Shown: positions 33,565 through 42,088 of the stretch, piece by piece
How positions within the stretch are numbered: position 1 is the first letter of the stretch
Layout: the number at the start of each line of letters is the position of its first letter
Origin: Myxococcus dinghuensis
GTDB lineage: Bacteria; Myxococcota; Myxococcia; Myxococcales; Myxococcaceae
Direction of reading: 5' to 3'
Assembly (NCBI RefSeq): GCF_024198235.1
Contig: NZ_JAKCFB010000004.1
Span: 186,001-250,000, forward strand
Length of the DNA: 64,000 bases
Notes under the pieces: generated by a model
The model's database searches: none
The model's input: the letters and a program-made list of their open reading frames with translations, nothing else
What the model was told of the DNA's origin: nothing
Translations under genes and position numbers: made by a program

Positions 33565-34734
33565 ATGTTCCGAGTCAAGAGCGGCACCTCGAGTCCCTCC
33601 ACCGTCACGACGTCGTCCACTCGCACCGGCGACACCACGCTGCCCCCGCCGCCTCCGCCGCCGCCGCCGCGCGTGGGGGCGTCCGGGCCCGTGAAGCCCG
33701 TGGATGCCTTCGTGTCGGGCACGACGCCCCGCCCGCTCGGCCCGCCGCCGCCTCCTCCTCCGCGCCCCACCGTGGGCGGCGTGGGGACCCCCGTCGTCCG
33801 GCCGACGGGGGTGAGCGCGCCCACCGTCACCAAGGGCAAGCCCGTCCTCCGCGATGACGCGGTCATCGCGCCGTTCGTCGCGAAGGGCGTCCCGCGGGGC
33901 GCCATCAAGAGCATCAGCGACGCGGGCTTCACCGCGCTCCAGGGCCTGGAGAAGGACCGGGGCGACGCGGCCTCGCCCCACTACGCCACCCTCAAGGCGG
34001 AGGTGGGCCCCAAGGCGGACCTCATCCGCGCCGTGTTCGCGCAAGGAGGCCCTCACGCGAAGTCCGGCGACGCCCAGCGCGTCAAGCTGGCGGCCGTGCT
34101 CAACGAGGGCTACCGCGCGGACGCGACCACCGTCGCGTCGTACCGCAAGCAGATGAGCGTGCTCACCGACGGTAGGTTCGAGCCCTACGTGAAGATGGCC
34201 CACGAGCACCTCGCGGAGAACACGAAGGACTACCCGAAGGCGGCGGAAAGCGCGGAGCGCATCCGCGGGCTCGGCGACGAGGACAAGGTCGCCGTCTACA
34301 AGTACACCCAGGAGAAGTTCAAACCCTACAACCGCTCCGTCCTCTACCCGCTGGGGGACACCCGCGGCGACGGCCCGGTGACGCGCGACCTGAACACGCA
34401 CCTGGATGGCATCGCCGTCACCCGCTCCGCGCTCAGCCAGTTGCCCGTGTTCGATGGCACGGTGTACCGCGGGGACAAGAAGAAGAACTACAACGACTAC
34501 GTCGAGGGCGCCGTCATCACCCGCGACTCGTTCACCAGCACCGCCAAGAAGCCCGAGTCGAAGTTCGACGGCGACGCCATCCTCGAAATCAAGACGAAGA
34601 CGGGCCGCGACATCCAGGGCGCGTCGCTCAAGCCCGGCGAGGAGGAGGTCCTCATTCCTCCCGGGGCCACCTTCCGCGTCGTCGAGCGCGATGACCGCGG
34701 GCCCATCCTCCGGCTGAAGCTCGAGGAGATTTGA
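33565..34734 (+). CDS. Putative mono-ADP-ribosyltransferase (R-S-E class) with polyproline leader
   Basis: 389 residues. The C-terminal 100 residues carry the triad of the C3/VIP2/ExoS-like clan. Arg302 is in GTVYRGDKKK. The STS-type strand is DSFTSTAKK (Ser322 to Thr326). An ARTT-type E-x-E, Glu359 and Glu361, is in GEEEVLIPPG and is followed by a final strand TFRVVER. Residues about 95-290 are helical and may be a delivery or regulatory part. The N-terminus holds two proline runs (nine at about 27-35, seven at about 60-66) and no signal peptide, so secretion by the Sec pathway is unlikely. It would transfer ADP-ribose from NAD to a protein or nucleic acid target; the target and the route out are unknown. 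Confidence 0.85.
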   Translation: MFRVKSGTSSPSTVTTSSTRTGDTTLPPPPPPPPPRVGASGPVKPVDAFVSGTTPRPLGPPPPPPPRPTVGGVGTPVVRPTGVSAPTVTKGKPVLRDDAVIAPFVAKGVPRGAIKSISDAGFTALQGLEKDRGDAASPHYATLKAEVGPKADLIRAVFAQGGPHAKSGDAQRVKLAAVLNEGYRADATTVASYRKQMSVLTDGRFEPYVKMAHEHLAENTKDYPKAAESAERIRGLGDEDKVAVYKYTQEKFKPYNRSVLYPLGDTRGDGPVTRDLNTHLDGIAVTRSALSQLPVFDGTVYRGDKKKNYNDYVEGAVITRDSFTSTAKKPESKFDGDAILEIKTKTGRDIQGASLKPGEEEVLIPPGATFRVVERDDRGPILRLKLEEI

Positions 34735-34740
34735 GCGGCG

Positions 34741-34755
34741 GCGGGGCGTCCCCGC
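34741..34755 (+). terminator. Short hairpin after the ADP-ribosyltransferase gene
   Basis: GCGGGG/CCCCGC stem with a 3-base loop, 6 bases after the stop. It is weak and lacks a T-tract. No gene was seen from here to 35023. Confidence 0.3.
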
Positions 34756-35023
34756 ATGGACCCGCTGCCCGCAGGACGAGCGCTCGCGGGCGGCGGGTTC
34801 GGGACCGACGGGGACGACCGACCCCGCCAGGCTCGAAGGTCGCCGGGAGGGCGACCTCCTCGTTCCGGATGGCCAGTCACCGTCGATGGCTCAACGCTGT
34901 CTCACCTGTCGTTGGCAATGAATCATCATCGCGGCCCCTCCGGATTGTCCGGGAAGTGGGTGGCTCGTAGGAACGAGGCGCGCCTCGCGTCCGCACCGCG
35001 CCCCCCACGCCCTGGAGTCCCCC

Positions 35024-35452
35024 ATGTTCCGCTCGTCCCTGCTCTTGTCTGGCCTCACGCTCGCGCTGTCGACCTCGCCCGCCTCAGCGGGTGAGCCCAC
35101 GGCGGGCCCACCGTCCCCGGCGCGCATTCCGGAGTTCGAAGCGTCCTATCTGGACGCGGTCCCCCGTGAGTTCTCCCTCGCCGCGGTCTCCGGGGTCGCG
35201 ACCCGCTACGAGGGCTGGCCCAGCGTCAGCGGCACCGTCAACTTCACCTTCTACTGGCCCGCGATCCGCCGCGGCTCCCATGTCTTCATCTCCGCGAGCG
35301 AGGTCAACAACGCGGGCGGGCGGTTCCTGGGCCTGGCGACGTTCGCCGTCCAGAACGTCGCGGTGATGGATGGTCGCGTCGAGTTCAGGGTGTTCATCGG
35401 CTGGGACGCTCCGCTGCGGATCTCGACCGACATCCTCGTCATCGACCCCTGA
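35024..35452 (+). CDS. Small secreted protein of unknown function
   Basis: 142 residues with Sec signal peptide ending SPASAGE. The mature 118 residues are beta-rich without cysteines (VSGTVNFTFYWPAIRRGSHV and FLGLATFAVQNVAVMDGRVE). A beta-sandwich is likely. Converges on the beta-barrel gene with only 36 bases between the stop codons. No recognisable family. Confidence 0.55.
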   Translation: MFRSSLLLSGLTLALSTSPASAGEPTAGPPSPARIPEFEASYLDAVPREFSLAAVSGVATRYEGWPSVSGTVNFTFYWPAIRRGSHVFISASEVNNAGGRFLGLATFAVQNVAVMDGRVEFRVFIGWDAPLRISTDILVIDP

Positions 35453-35488
35453 GCACGCCGCCCCGGAGCGCCCCTCGGCCCGTGCAGG

Positions 35489-36253
35489 TCAGAAGTGGAC
35501 CTGCATGCGGATGCCGGCCATGGGCCACAGGTGCACCGCCTTGTTCTCGATGTCCGAAGACTCGTCCAGGTCCTCGAAGAAGGGGATGTCCTCGGACGAC
35601 TCGATGGTGACGCTGGTGGTCGAGTACACGCCGGCCGTCATCATCACGTAGGGCCCGACGGAGAACAGCTCGTTGATGCGGTAGTCGAGCCCGCCCTGGA
35701 CGGACGCGAACTCGAAGCCCCTCACGCCGGTGGTGACGGCCGCGCTCACGCCGCCCTCGCTCGCGGAGCTCTTGATGCTCAGCGACTCGTAGCCGATGCC
35801 CAGGCCCAGCCAGGGGCGCAGCTTCTGTCCGGGGAGGAAGTGATAGGACAGGTTCGCGCCGAAGCGCAGTTGACGCACGGAGCAGTCCGCCCCGGCCGGG
35901 CAGTCCCCGGCGTACATCCCGAGGCCGTACTGGAAGTAGCCGCCCAGATACAGGTTCGAGTTGAAGAAATAGCCCGCATCCAGTTGCAGCGGGATGACGC
36001 CGGACACCATGTCGCCCAGCTTCGGCGCCTCCCTCCCGTCCGGCGCCCCCGCGGCGCTCCCCACCGGGAGGCCGTAGCCCGCGCGCAGCCCCAGCGCGAA
36101 GCCCTTGTCCGCATCCGCCTGCTCGCTCTCTTCGTAGCCGTTGACCTTCTTCCGGCGGAAGTTGCCCTCGTCCCGCCAGTCCGTGGCGAGCGCCGCGGGC
36201 GCGGCCAGGGAGAGGGACAAGGCAGTGAGCTTCCAGAGGAGATGGGTCGTCAT
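35489..36253 (-). CDS. Outer-membrane beta-barrel protein
   Basis: 254 residues from ATG 36253. The signal peptide ends PAALATD. Amphipathic strands run throughout (GFALGLRAGYGLPVG, VIPLQLDAGYFFNSN, LYLGGYFQYGLGMYAG, RFGANLSYHFLPG, PWLGLGIGYESLSI, FEFASVQGGLDYRI). The chain ends GIRMQVHF with a terminal Phe, as in OmpA/OmpW-like eight-stranded barrels. One extracellular-type loop carries a CPAGADC disulfide candidate. Function unknown. Confidence 0.75.
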   Translation of the reverse strand: MTTHLLWKLTALSLSLAAPAALATDWRDEGNFRRKKVNGYEESEQADADKGFALGLRAGYGLPVGSAAGAPDGREAPKLGDMVSGVIPLQLDAGYFFNSNLYLGGYFQYGLGMYAGDCPAGADCSVRQLRFGANLSYHFLPGQKLRPWLGLGIGYESLSIKSSASEGGVSAAVTTGVRGFEFASVQGGLDYRINELFSVGPYVMMTAGVYSTTSVTIESSEDIPFFEDLDESSDIENKAVHLWPMAGIRMQVHF

Positions 36254-36399
36254 GATGAGGAGATCCCGAGGCGGAGTGACGCCGCCGTTGCAGTGGATGC
36301 GCCTTCCGACGACGACCCTCCTGGAAAATTCAACGAGCGCCCAAACCTTCACCTCCAATCCAGGTGGGAGAGCCGCGCACGCAGTCGCTGATACTTCTC

Positions 36400-36415
36400 G
36401 GATTGTCAGCAATCC
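36400..36415. promoter_or_regulatory. Palindrome in a divergent promoter region
   Basis: GGATTG-TCAG-CAATCC, perfect 6-bp arms. It lies in the 213-base gap between a divergent barrel gene and a lipoprotein gene, 51 bases before the latter's ATG. Could be an operator. Confidence 0.3.
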
Positions 36416-36466
36416 AAGCAACTGGTGTATGGAGCGGGCTTCCCCGCAGTCCACGAGGAGTCTCCG

Positions 36467-37486
36467 ATGCGTCGTCTCGGTACTGCCCTTCTTTCCGCCA
36501 GCCTGTTGGTCGGCTGTGGTCCTTCTTCGTCCGAGCCGTCCCCCGAGCCCGAGCAGCAACAGGCCTCACCGCTGACCACGACGGACGTCGACGTGGCGCC
36601 CGAGTGTCAGGGCATCCTCACGTTCGTGAACACGGCGCCCTTCGCGACGCTGGACGACTATCTCCCCAACGACGTCGTCACCAACCTCGTCGCGCGCCGC
36701 GCCACGGCACCGTTCGTATCGCTGGCGGACGTGAACAGCGTCAGCCTGGTGGGCGACACGCGGCTGGCGCAGTTGGAGGCCGGCGCGCGCGCGCAGGGCT
36801 TCATCACCAGCGGTTGTGTCGGCATCCTGGACCAGTTGGCGGTCTCCGTGGATGACGCGGCGGCCATCGTCCACCTGGTCAACACGGTGGACGCGGACAC
36901 GATGTTCATCGTGCTCCCCAACGCGTGGAACGGCGCCAGCACCCTGCTCAACCTGCGCCCCTTCACCAGCGTCCAGGCCATCTCCAACGCGTATGGCATT
37001 GGCCCGGCGAGCCTGCGCAACCTGCGCAACGCGGCCAACATCGGCTACTCGCTGGAGATGCTGTCCACGGCGGTGAACGCGCTGCCGGACGACCTGCCGT
37101 CCGTGAACCTCATCCTCGGCTTCAACGCGCAGAACGTGCTGGAAGGCGCCTACGGCAACGACCGCAACAACGGCGGCGAGTGCTGGGGCTACGCGCCGGG
37201 CACCCTCCCCAACTCCAACTGGACGGTCCACACGGCGCCCGCCACGGCGGCGCAGGTCTACTCCGACGTCAACAGCGTGGTCAGCTTCGCCGACTACATC
37301 GGGGACATCGACGCCGACGTCATCACCGACGGCATGGCGGACCTCCAGACGCGCATCGCGGGCCGCACGTTCAAGGGCTGCCGCCTGAGCTATCAGGACG
37401 GCCCCTGGGCCGGCATCGTGGTCAACTTCTTCCTCGACACCTCGAGCAACTTCAAGGTGCTGACGCGCTGGCACTGGGTGGAGTAG
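36467..37486 (+). CDS. Lipoprotein with helix-hairpin-helix-like segments
   Basis: 339 residues. Signal peptide MRRLGTALLSASLLVGC has a lipobox, with GAGGAG before ATG 36467. The region about 45-105 (ILTFVNTAPFATLDDYLPND, FVSLADVNSVSLVGDTRLAQL) reads like a ComEA-type helix-hairpin-helix pair. A second stretch FTSVQAISNAYGIGPASLRNLR (about 165-187) has the glycine-containing hairpin GIGPASLRNL. These motifs normally bind DNA backbones, odd for a lipoprotein unless it meets extracellular DNA. Four cysteines lie in the remainder, and the C-terminus (about 230-339) is a separate beta-rich domain. DNA binding is inference. Confidence 0.65.
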   Translation: MRRLGTALLSASLLVGCGPSSSEPSPEPEQQQASPLTTTDVDVAPECQGILTFVNTAPFATLDDYLPNDVVTNLVARRATAPFVSLADVNSVSLVGDTRLAQLEAGARAQGFITSGCVGILDQLAVSVDDAAAIVHLVNTVDADTMFIVLPNAWNGASTLLNLRPFTSVQAISNAYGIGPASLRNLRNAANIGYSLEMLSTAVNALPDDLPSVNLILGFNAQNVLEGAYGNDRNNGGECWGYAPGTLPNSNWTVHTAPATAAQVYSDVNSVVSFADYIGDIDADVITDGMADLQTRIAGRTFKGCRLSYQDGPWAGIVVNFFLDTSSNFKVLTRWHWVE

Positions 37487-37499
37487 CGCCCCGCGCCAG

Positions 37500-37532
37500 C
37501 CCGCGCGGGAGTCTGCTCCGTTCCCGCGCGGG
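37500..37532. terminator. Two-way terminator hairpin (end of liu operon)
   Basis: Perfect 11-bp stem (37500-37510 with 37522-37532) and 11-base loop, between the lipoprotein gene and the converging last gene of the leucine operon. Confidence 0.6.
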
Positions 37533-37552
37533 GGCTGCCCCGCGTCACGAGG

Positions 37553-38449
37553 TCAGGCGGCGGCGCACTGCAGCGCCCGCCCCACGCGGCTCGCCAGGGG
37601 CCGGCCGAGCTGCTGGCTGATCCACACGGCGCAGTCCACCAGCCGGTCCAGGTCCACGCCCGTGTCGATGCCCCGGTCCTTCAGGAGGTAGACGAGGTCC
37701 TCGGTCGCGACGTTGCCCGTGGCGCCCTTCGCGTAGGGGCACCCGCCCAGCCCGCCCACGGAGCTGTCGAAGACACGCACCCCGAACTCGTAGGCGGCGT
37801 GGACGTTGGCGATGCCCATCCCGTACGTGTCGTGGAAGTGCCCGGCGATCCGCTCCAGCGGGACCACGGCCGCCACCGCCTCCAGCAGCGGCATCACCGT
37901 CGCCGGGGTCCCCACGCCAATCGTGTCGCCGAGCGACACCTCGTAGCACCCGGCCTCCACCAGCCGCCGCGCGACGTGAGCCACGCGCTCGGGCGCGACG
38001 CGGCCCTCGTAGGGGCAGGCGATCGCGCAGGAGACGTAGCCGCGCACCGGGATGCCGTCCGCGCGCGCCGCCTCGAAGACCGGGGCGAAGCGGGCGAAGG
38101 ACTCCTCGATGGAGCTGTTGATGTTCTTCCGGGCGAAGGACTCGGACGCGGAGGTGAACACCGCCACGTGCGCGGCGCCCGACGCCACCGCGGTCTGGTA
38201 GCCCCGCAGGTTGGGGGTGAGCACCGGGTAGCGCAGCCCCGGGCGACGCACGAGCCGGCGCATCACGTCCGCGTGGTCCGCCATCTGCGGCACCCACTGG
38301 GGCGACACGAAGGACGTCGCTTCGATCTCCCGCAGCCCCGCGTCCGCGAGCCGGTCGATGAGCTCCACCTTCTTCTGCGTGGGGAGCAGCACGGCCTCGT
38401 TCTGGAGACCATCACGGGGGCCGACCTCGACGATGCGAACGGAGCTCAT
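37553..38449 (-). CDS. liuE: Hydroxymethylglutaryl-CoA lyase
   Basis: 298 residues, the family length. It cleaves HMG-CoA to acetoacetate and acetyl-CoA, the last step of leucine breakdown. TIM-barrel motifs: VEVGPRDGLQNE at the N-terminus, SASESFARKNINSS, metal-binding HFHDTYGMG, and the loop VGGLGGCPYAKGATGN with the catalytic Cys. The start codon overlaps the stop of liuD by four bases, so translation is coupled. Last gene of a four-gene operon with a terminator hairpin beyond the stop. Also known as mvaB in other bacteria. Confidence 0.95.
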   Translation of the reverse strand: MSSVRIVEVGPRDGLQNEAVLLPTQKKVELIDRLADAGLREIEATSFVSPQWVPQMADHADVMRRLVRRPGLRYPVLTPNLRGYQTAVASGAAHVAVFTSASESFARKNINSSIEESFARFAPVFEAARADGIPVRGYVSCAIACPYEGRVAPERVAHVARRLVEAGCYEVSLGDTIGVGTPATVMPLLEAVAAVVPLERIAGHFHDTYGMGIANVHAAYEFGVRVFDSSVGGLGGCPYAKGATGNVATEDLVYLLKDRGIDTGVDLDRLVDCAVWISQQLGRPLASRVGRALQCAAA

Positions 38450-40458
38450 GACGCCTTCTCTTCGATAACCGCGAGCTCCGTCCCCTCGCTGACCTGCTCC
38501 CCGACCTGGTGCCGGAAGCTCGCGACCACGCCCGCGTGCGGGGCCTGGATGGTGATCTCCATCTTCATCGCCTCCATCACCACCAGCGGTGCCCCCTTCG
38601 CGACCCGGGTCCCCGGCTCGACCAGGAGGGCAATCACCTTGCCCGGCATGGGCGCGCGCAAGCCGCCCTCGACCTCTGCGCTGGACGCCTCGACGTCCAG
38701 CGGGTCGAACCGCTCCAACTCCCAGCGCCGGCCCTCGAAGAAGACGTACCGGCGGTCCCCGACGGGGACGACCGTGCCGTGGACGGTGCGCGCGTCCACC
38801 CGGCACACCACCGCGTGGTCGGCCCCCACGGAGAGGCGCACCTGGGAGGGCGCCGCGCTCCCGGCCGCGCCCGGCGCCGCCTGCCGGACGGAGTACGTCC
38901 CGGGGGCGAGGAACTCGGCGCGGACCTCCCGGACCGCCTCACCGCTCCGCAGCGTGACGAGGTGGGGGGCGACCGACCCCAGGCGGAAGCCGTCCAGCAG
39001 GGCCCAGGGCGAGCCCGGCTCGGCGGCCAGGGAGCGCGCGCGCGCTCGCGCCAGCTCGGCGGCGGCGCCCAGCAGCCAGACGTCGTCGGGCACCGTGGCC
39101 TCGGGCGGCTTGAGGGCCTCCCGCTCGCGCTCGATGAGGCTCGTGTCCAGGTCCGCCTGGGAGAACGAGCGCGTGCGCGCGAGCCGGCCCAGGAACTCGA
39201 TGTTGTTGGCCACGCCCACGACCTGGTAGCGCGCCAGGGCCTCGCGCAGGTGCCGCAGCGCCTCGTCCCGGTCCGAACCCCAGACGATGAGCTTGGCGAT
39301 CATGGGGTCGTAGAAGGGGGTGATTTCATCCCCCTGCTCCACGCCGGTGTCCACGCGCACGTGCCGCGACGGCTCCGGCGGCACCAGGTGCACGAGGCGC
39401 CCCACGGACGGGATGAAGCCCTGGTCGGGGTTCTCCGCGTAGACGCGCGCCTCGATGGCGTGCCCGTGGAGGGACAGCTCGCCCTGGGCCTTGGGCAGCT
39501 TCTCGCCCGAGGCCACGCGCAACTGCCACTCCACCAGGTCCAGGCCGGTGACCTCCTCCGTGACGGGGTGCTCCACCTGGAGCCGGGTGTTCATCTCCAT
39601 GAAGTAGAAGTTGCCGGACGGGTCCGCGATGAACTCCACGGTGCCGGCGCCCACGTAGTCCACGGCCTTGGCGGCCAGCACCGCCGTCTCGCCCATCCGC
39701 GCGCGCAGCGCCGCCGTCATCCCCGGCGCGGGCGCCTCCTCGAGCACCTTCTGGTGGCGCCGCTGCACCGAGCAGTCGCGCTCGAACAGGAACACGTGGT
39801 TGCCGTGCGTGTCGCCGAAGACCTGGACCTCGATGTGGCGGGGTCGCTCGACGTACTTCTCGATGAGCACCTCGTCCGAACCGAACGCGCTCAGCGCCTC
39901 GCGGCGGCAGGAGGCGAGCTGCGCCTCCACGTCCTCGGCGCGGTCCACGCGGCGCATGCCCTTGCCGCCGCCGCCCGCGCTCGCCTTGATGAGGACGGGG
40001 AAGCCGATGCGCACGGCCTCCGCCTTCAGCCGCTCCACGCCCTGGTCGTCGCCGTGGTAGCCGGGCGTGGTGGGCACCTTCGCCTTCTCCATCAGCGCCT
40101 TGGAGGCGGACTTCGACCCCATGGCGCGGATGGACGCCGCGCGCGGCCCCACGAACACGATGCCGGCCGCCTCGCACGCGTCGGCGAGCGCCGGGTTCTC
40201 CGAGAGGAAACCGTAGCCGGGGTGGATGGCGCGCGCGCCCGTCTTCCGGGCCGCGGCGATGAGGTTCTCCACCACCAGATAGGATTCACGCGCGGCGGCG
40301 GGGCCGATGCGCACCGCCTCGTCCGCCAGTCGGACATGGCGCGCGCCCGCGTCGGCGTCGGAGTACACCGCCACCGTGCGGATACCGAGCCGGCGGGCGG
40401 TGCGGATGATGCGGCAGGCAATCTCGCCACGATTCGCGATGAGCAGGCTTTCGAGCAT
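38446..40458 (-). CDS. liuD: Methylcrotonyl-CoA carboxylase, biotin-containing alpha subunit
   Basis: 670 residues. Biotin carboxylase domain (1 to about 450): LIANRGEIACRIIRTARRLG, the ATP-grasp glycine loop KASAGGGGKGMRRV, and FMEMNTRLQVEHPVTEEVTG with metal ligands. A linker domain follows, then the biotinyl domain with EAMKMEI, the modified residue being Lys632, and a preceding APMPGK. It carboxylates biotin for transfer to 3-methylcrotonyl-CoA by the beta subunit encoded 7 bases upstream. An acetyl- or propionyl-CoA carboxylase was considered, but the gene order makes methylcrotonyl-CoA by far the likelier substrate. Confidence 0.93.
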   Translation of the reverse strand: MLESLLIANRGEIACRIIRTARRLGIRTVAVYSDADAGARHVRLADEAVRIGPAAARESYLVVENLIAAARKTGARAIHPGYGFLSENPALADACEAAGIVFVGPRAASIRAMGSKSASKALMEKAKVPTTPGYHGDDQGVERLKAEAVRIGFPVLIKASAGGGGKGMRRVDRAEDVEAQLASCRREALSAFGSDEVLIEKYVERPRHIEVQVFGDTHGNHVFLFERDCSVQRRHQKVLEEAPAPGMTAALRARMGETAVLAAKAVDYVGAGTVEFIADPSGNFYFMEMNTRLQVEHPVTEEVTGLDLVEWQLRVASGEKLPKAQGELSLHGHAIEARVYAENPDQGFIPSVGRLVHLVPPEPSRHVRVDTGVEQGDEITPFYDPMIAKLIVWGSDRDEALRHLREALARYQVVGVANNIEFLGRLARTRSFSQADLDTSLIEREREALKPPEATVPDDVWLLGAAAELARARARSLAAEPGSPWALLDGFRLGSVAPHLVTLRSGEAVREVRAEFLAPGTYSVRQAAPGAAGSAAPSQVRLSVGADHAVVCRVDARTVHGTVVPVGDRRYVFFEGRRWELERFDPLDVEASSAEVEGGLRAPMPGKVIALLVEPGTRVAKGAPLVVMEAMKMEITIQAPHAGVVASFRHQVGEQVSEGTELAVIEEKAS

Positions 40459-40465
40459 GGGAGTC

Positions 40466-42073
40466 CTACATGCGGAAGACGCCGAACCGGGTCTCCTGGA
40501 TGGGAGCGTTCAGCACGGTCGAGAGTGAAAGGCCGAGCACCCGGCGGCTCTGCGCCGGGTCGATGACACCGTCGTCCCACAGGCGCGCCGTGGCGTAGTA
40601 GGGGTGCCCCTGCTCCTCGTACTGGGCGCGGATGGGCGACTTGAACTCCTCCTCCGCCTCCTTGGACCAGGAGCCCCCCTGCGCCTCGATGCCGTCGCGC
40701 TTGACGGTGGCCAGCACGGAGGCGGCCTGCTCGCCGCCCATGACGCTGATGCGCGCGTTGGGCCACATCCACAGGAAGCGCGGCGAGTACGCGCGGCCGC
40801 ACATGCCGTAGTTGCCGGCGCCGAAGCTCCCGCCGAGCAGCATGGTGATCTTCGGCACGCGGGCGGTGGCCACCGCGGTCACCATCTTCGCGCCGTCCTT
40901 GGCGATGCCCGCGTTCTCCACCTTCCGCCCCACCATGAAGCCGGTGATGTTCTGGAGGAACACGAGCGGGATGGAGCGCTGCGCGCACAGCTCGATGAAG
41001 TGCGCGCCCTTCTGCGCCGACTCACCGTACAGGATGCCGTTGTTGGCGATGATGCCCACGGGGATGCCGTACAGGTGCGCGAACCCCGTCACGAGCGTGG
41101 TGCCGTAGCGGGCCTTGAACTCGTCGAGCCGGGAGCCGTCCACCAGCCGGGCAATCACCTCGCGCACGTCGTAGCGCTTGCGGTGGTCGAGCGGGACGAT
41201 GCCGCCCAGCTCACCCGGGTCGTAGAGCGGCTCCTCGGAGGGCGCGAGCACCACCGAGCCGGGGCGCGCGCGGTTGAGGTTGGAGACGATGCGGCGGGCG
41301 AGGAAGAGCGCGTGCGCGTCGTTCTCCGCCATGTGGTCCGCGACGCCGGAGATGCGCGTGTGCACGTCCGCGCCGCCCAGGTCCTCGTTGGTGACGACCT
41401 CGCCCGTCGCGGCCTTCACCAGCGGCGGGCCGCCCAGGAAGATGGTGCCCTGGTTCTTGACGATGATGGTCTCGTCGCTCATCGCCGGCACGTAGGCGCC
41501 GCCCGCGGTGCACGAGCCCATCACCACGGCGATCTGCGGGATGCCCGCCGCGCTCATCTGCGCCTGGTTGAAGAAGATGCGCCCGAAGTGCTCCCGGTCC
41601 GGGAACACGTCGTCCTGGCGCGGCAGGTACGCGCCGCCGGAGTCGACCAGGTAGATGCAGGGCAGCCGGTTCTCCTGGGCGATCTCCTGCGCGCGCAGGT
41701 GCTTCTTCACCGTCATCGGGTAGTAGGTGCCGCCCTTCACGGTCGCGTCGTTGGCGACGACCATGCACTCCTGGCCCTCGACCCGTCCGATGCCGGCGAT
41801 CATCCCCGCGGCCGGCGACTCGCCGCCGTACATGTTCCACGCGGCCAGTTGGCCGATCTCCAGGAAGGGACTGCCGGGGTCGAGCAGCCGCTCCACGCGG
41901 TCGCGGGGCAGCAGCTTGCCGCGGGCGACGTGGCGCTGGCGGGCGTTCTCACCGCCGCCCTTCGCGGTGAGGGAGACCTTGTCGCGCAGGTCGTCGACGA
42001 GCTTGCTCATCGCCTCCGCGTTCGAGCGAAACTCCGCGGAGCGGGTATCCGTGGTCGATTTGAGGATGGCCAT
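40466..42073 (-). CDS. liuB: Methylcrotonyl-CoA carboxylase, carboxyltransferase beta subunit
   Basis: 535 residues, typical for the family. Both crotonase-type halves are visible: N-terminal [20 protein letters not shown] with [18 protein letters not shown], and C-terminal [19 protein letters not shown] with [20 protein letters not shown]. These bind CoA and carboxybiotin. The GSCTAGGAY and [10 protein letters not shown] loops are diagnostic of acyl-CoA carboxylases, and the sequence is closest in style to methylcrotonyl types. It forms a complex with the liuD product. The gene starts 15 bases after liuA and ends 7 bases before liuD. Confidence 0.93.
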   Translation of the reverse strand: MAILKSTTDTRSAEFRSNAEAMSKLVDDLRDKVSLTAKGGGENARQRHVARGKLLPRDRVERLLDPGSPFLEIGQLAAWNMYGGESPAAGMIAGIGRVEGQECMVVANDATVKGGTYYPMTVKKHLRAQEIAQENRLPCIYLVDSGGAYLPRQDDVFPDREHFGRIFFNQAQMSAAGIPQIAVVMGSCTAGGAYVPAMSDETIIVKNQGTIFLGGPPLVKAATGEVVTNEDLGGADVHTRISGVADHMAENDAHALFLARRIVSNLNRARPGSVVLAPSEEPLYDPGELGGIVPLDHRKRYDVREVIARLVDGSRLDEFKARYGTTLVTGFAHLYGIPVGIIANNGILYGESAQKGAHFIELCAQRSIPLVFLQNITGFMVGRKVENAGIAKDGAKMVTAVATARVPKITMLLGGSFGAGNYGMCGRAYSPRFLWMWPNARISVMGGEQAASVLATVKRDGIEAQGGSWSKEAEEEFKSPIRAQYEEQGHPYYATARLWDDGVIDPAQSRRVLGLSLSTVLNAPIQETRFGVFRM

Positions 42074-42088
42074 GTCGAGGGGTTCCTG

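Noticed and set aside
33640..33780. The CCG/CCT-rich stretch of the transferase gene read as an expanded DNA repeat
   Set aside because: It simply encodes the two proline runs using GC-rich codons, with no longer unit conserved at the DNA level.
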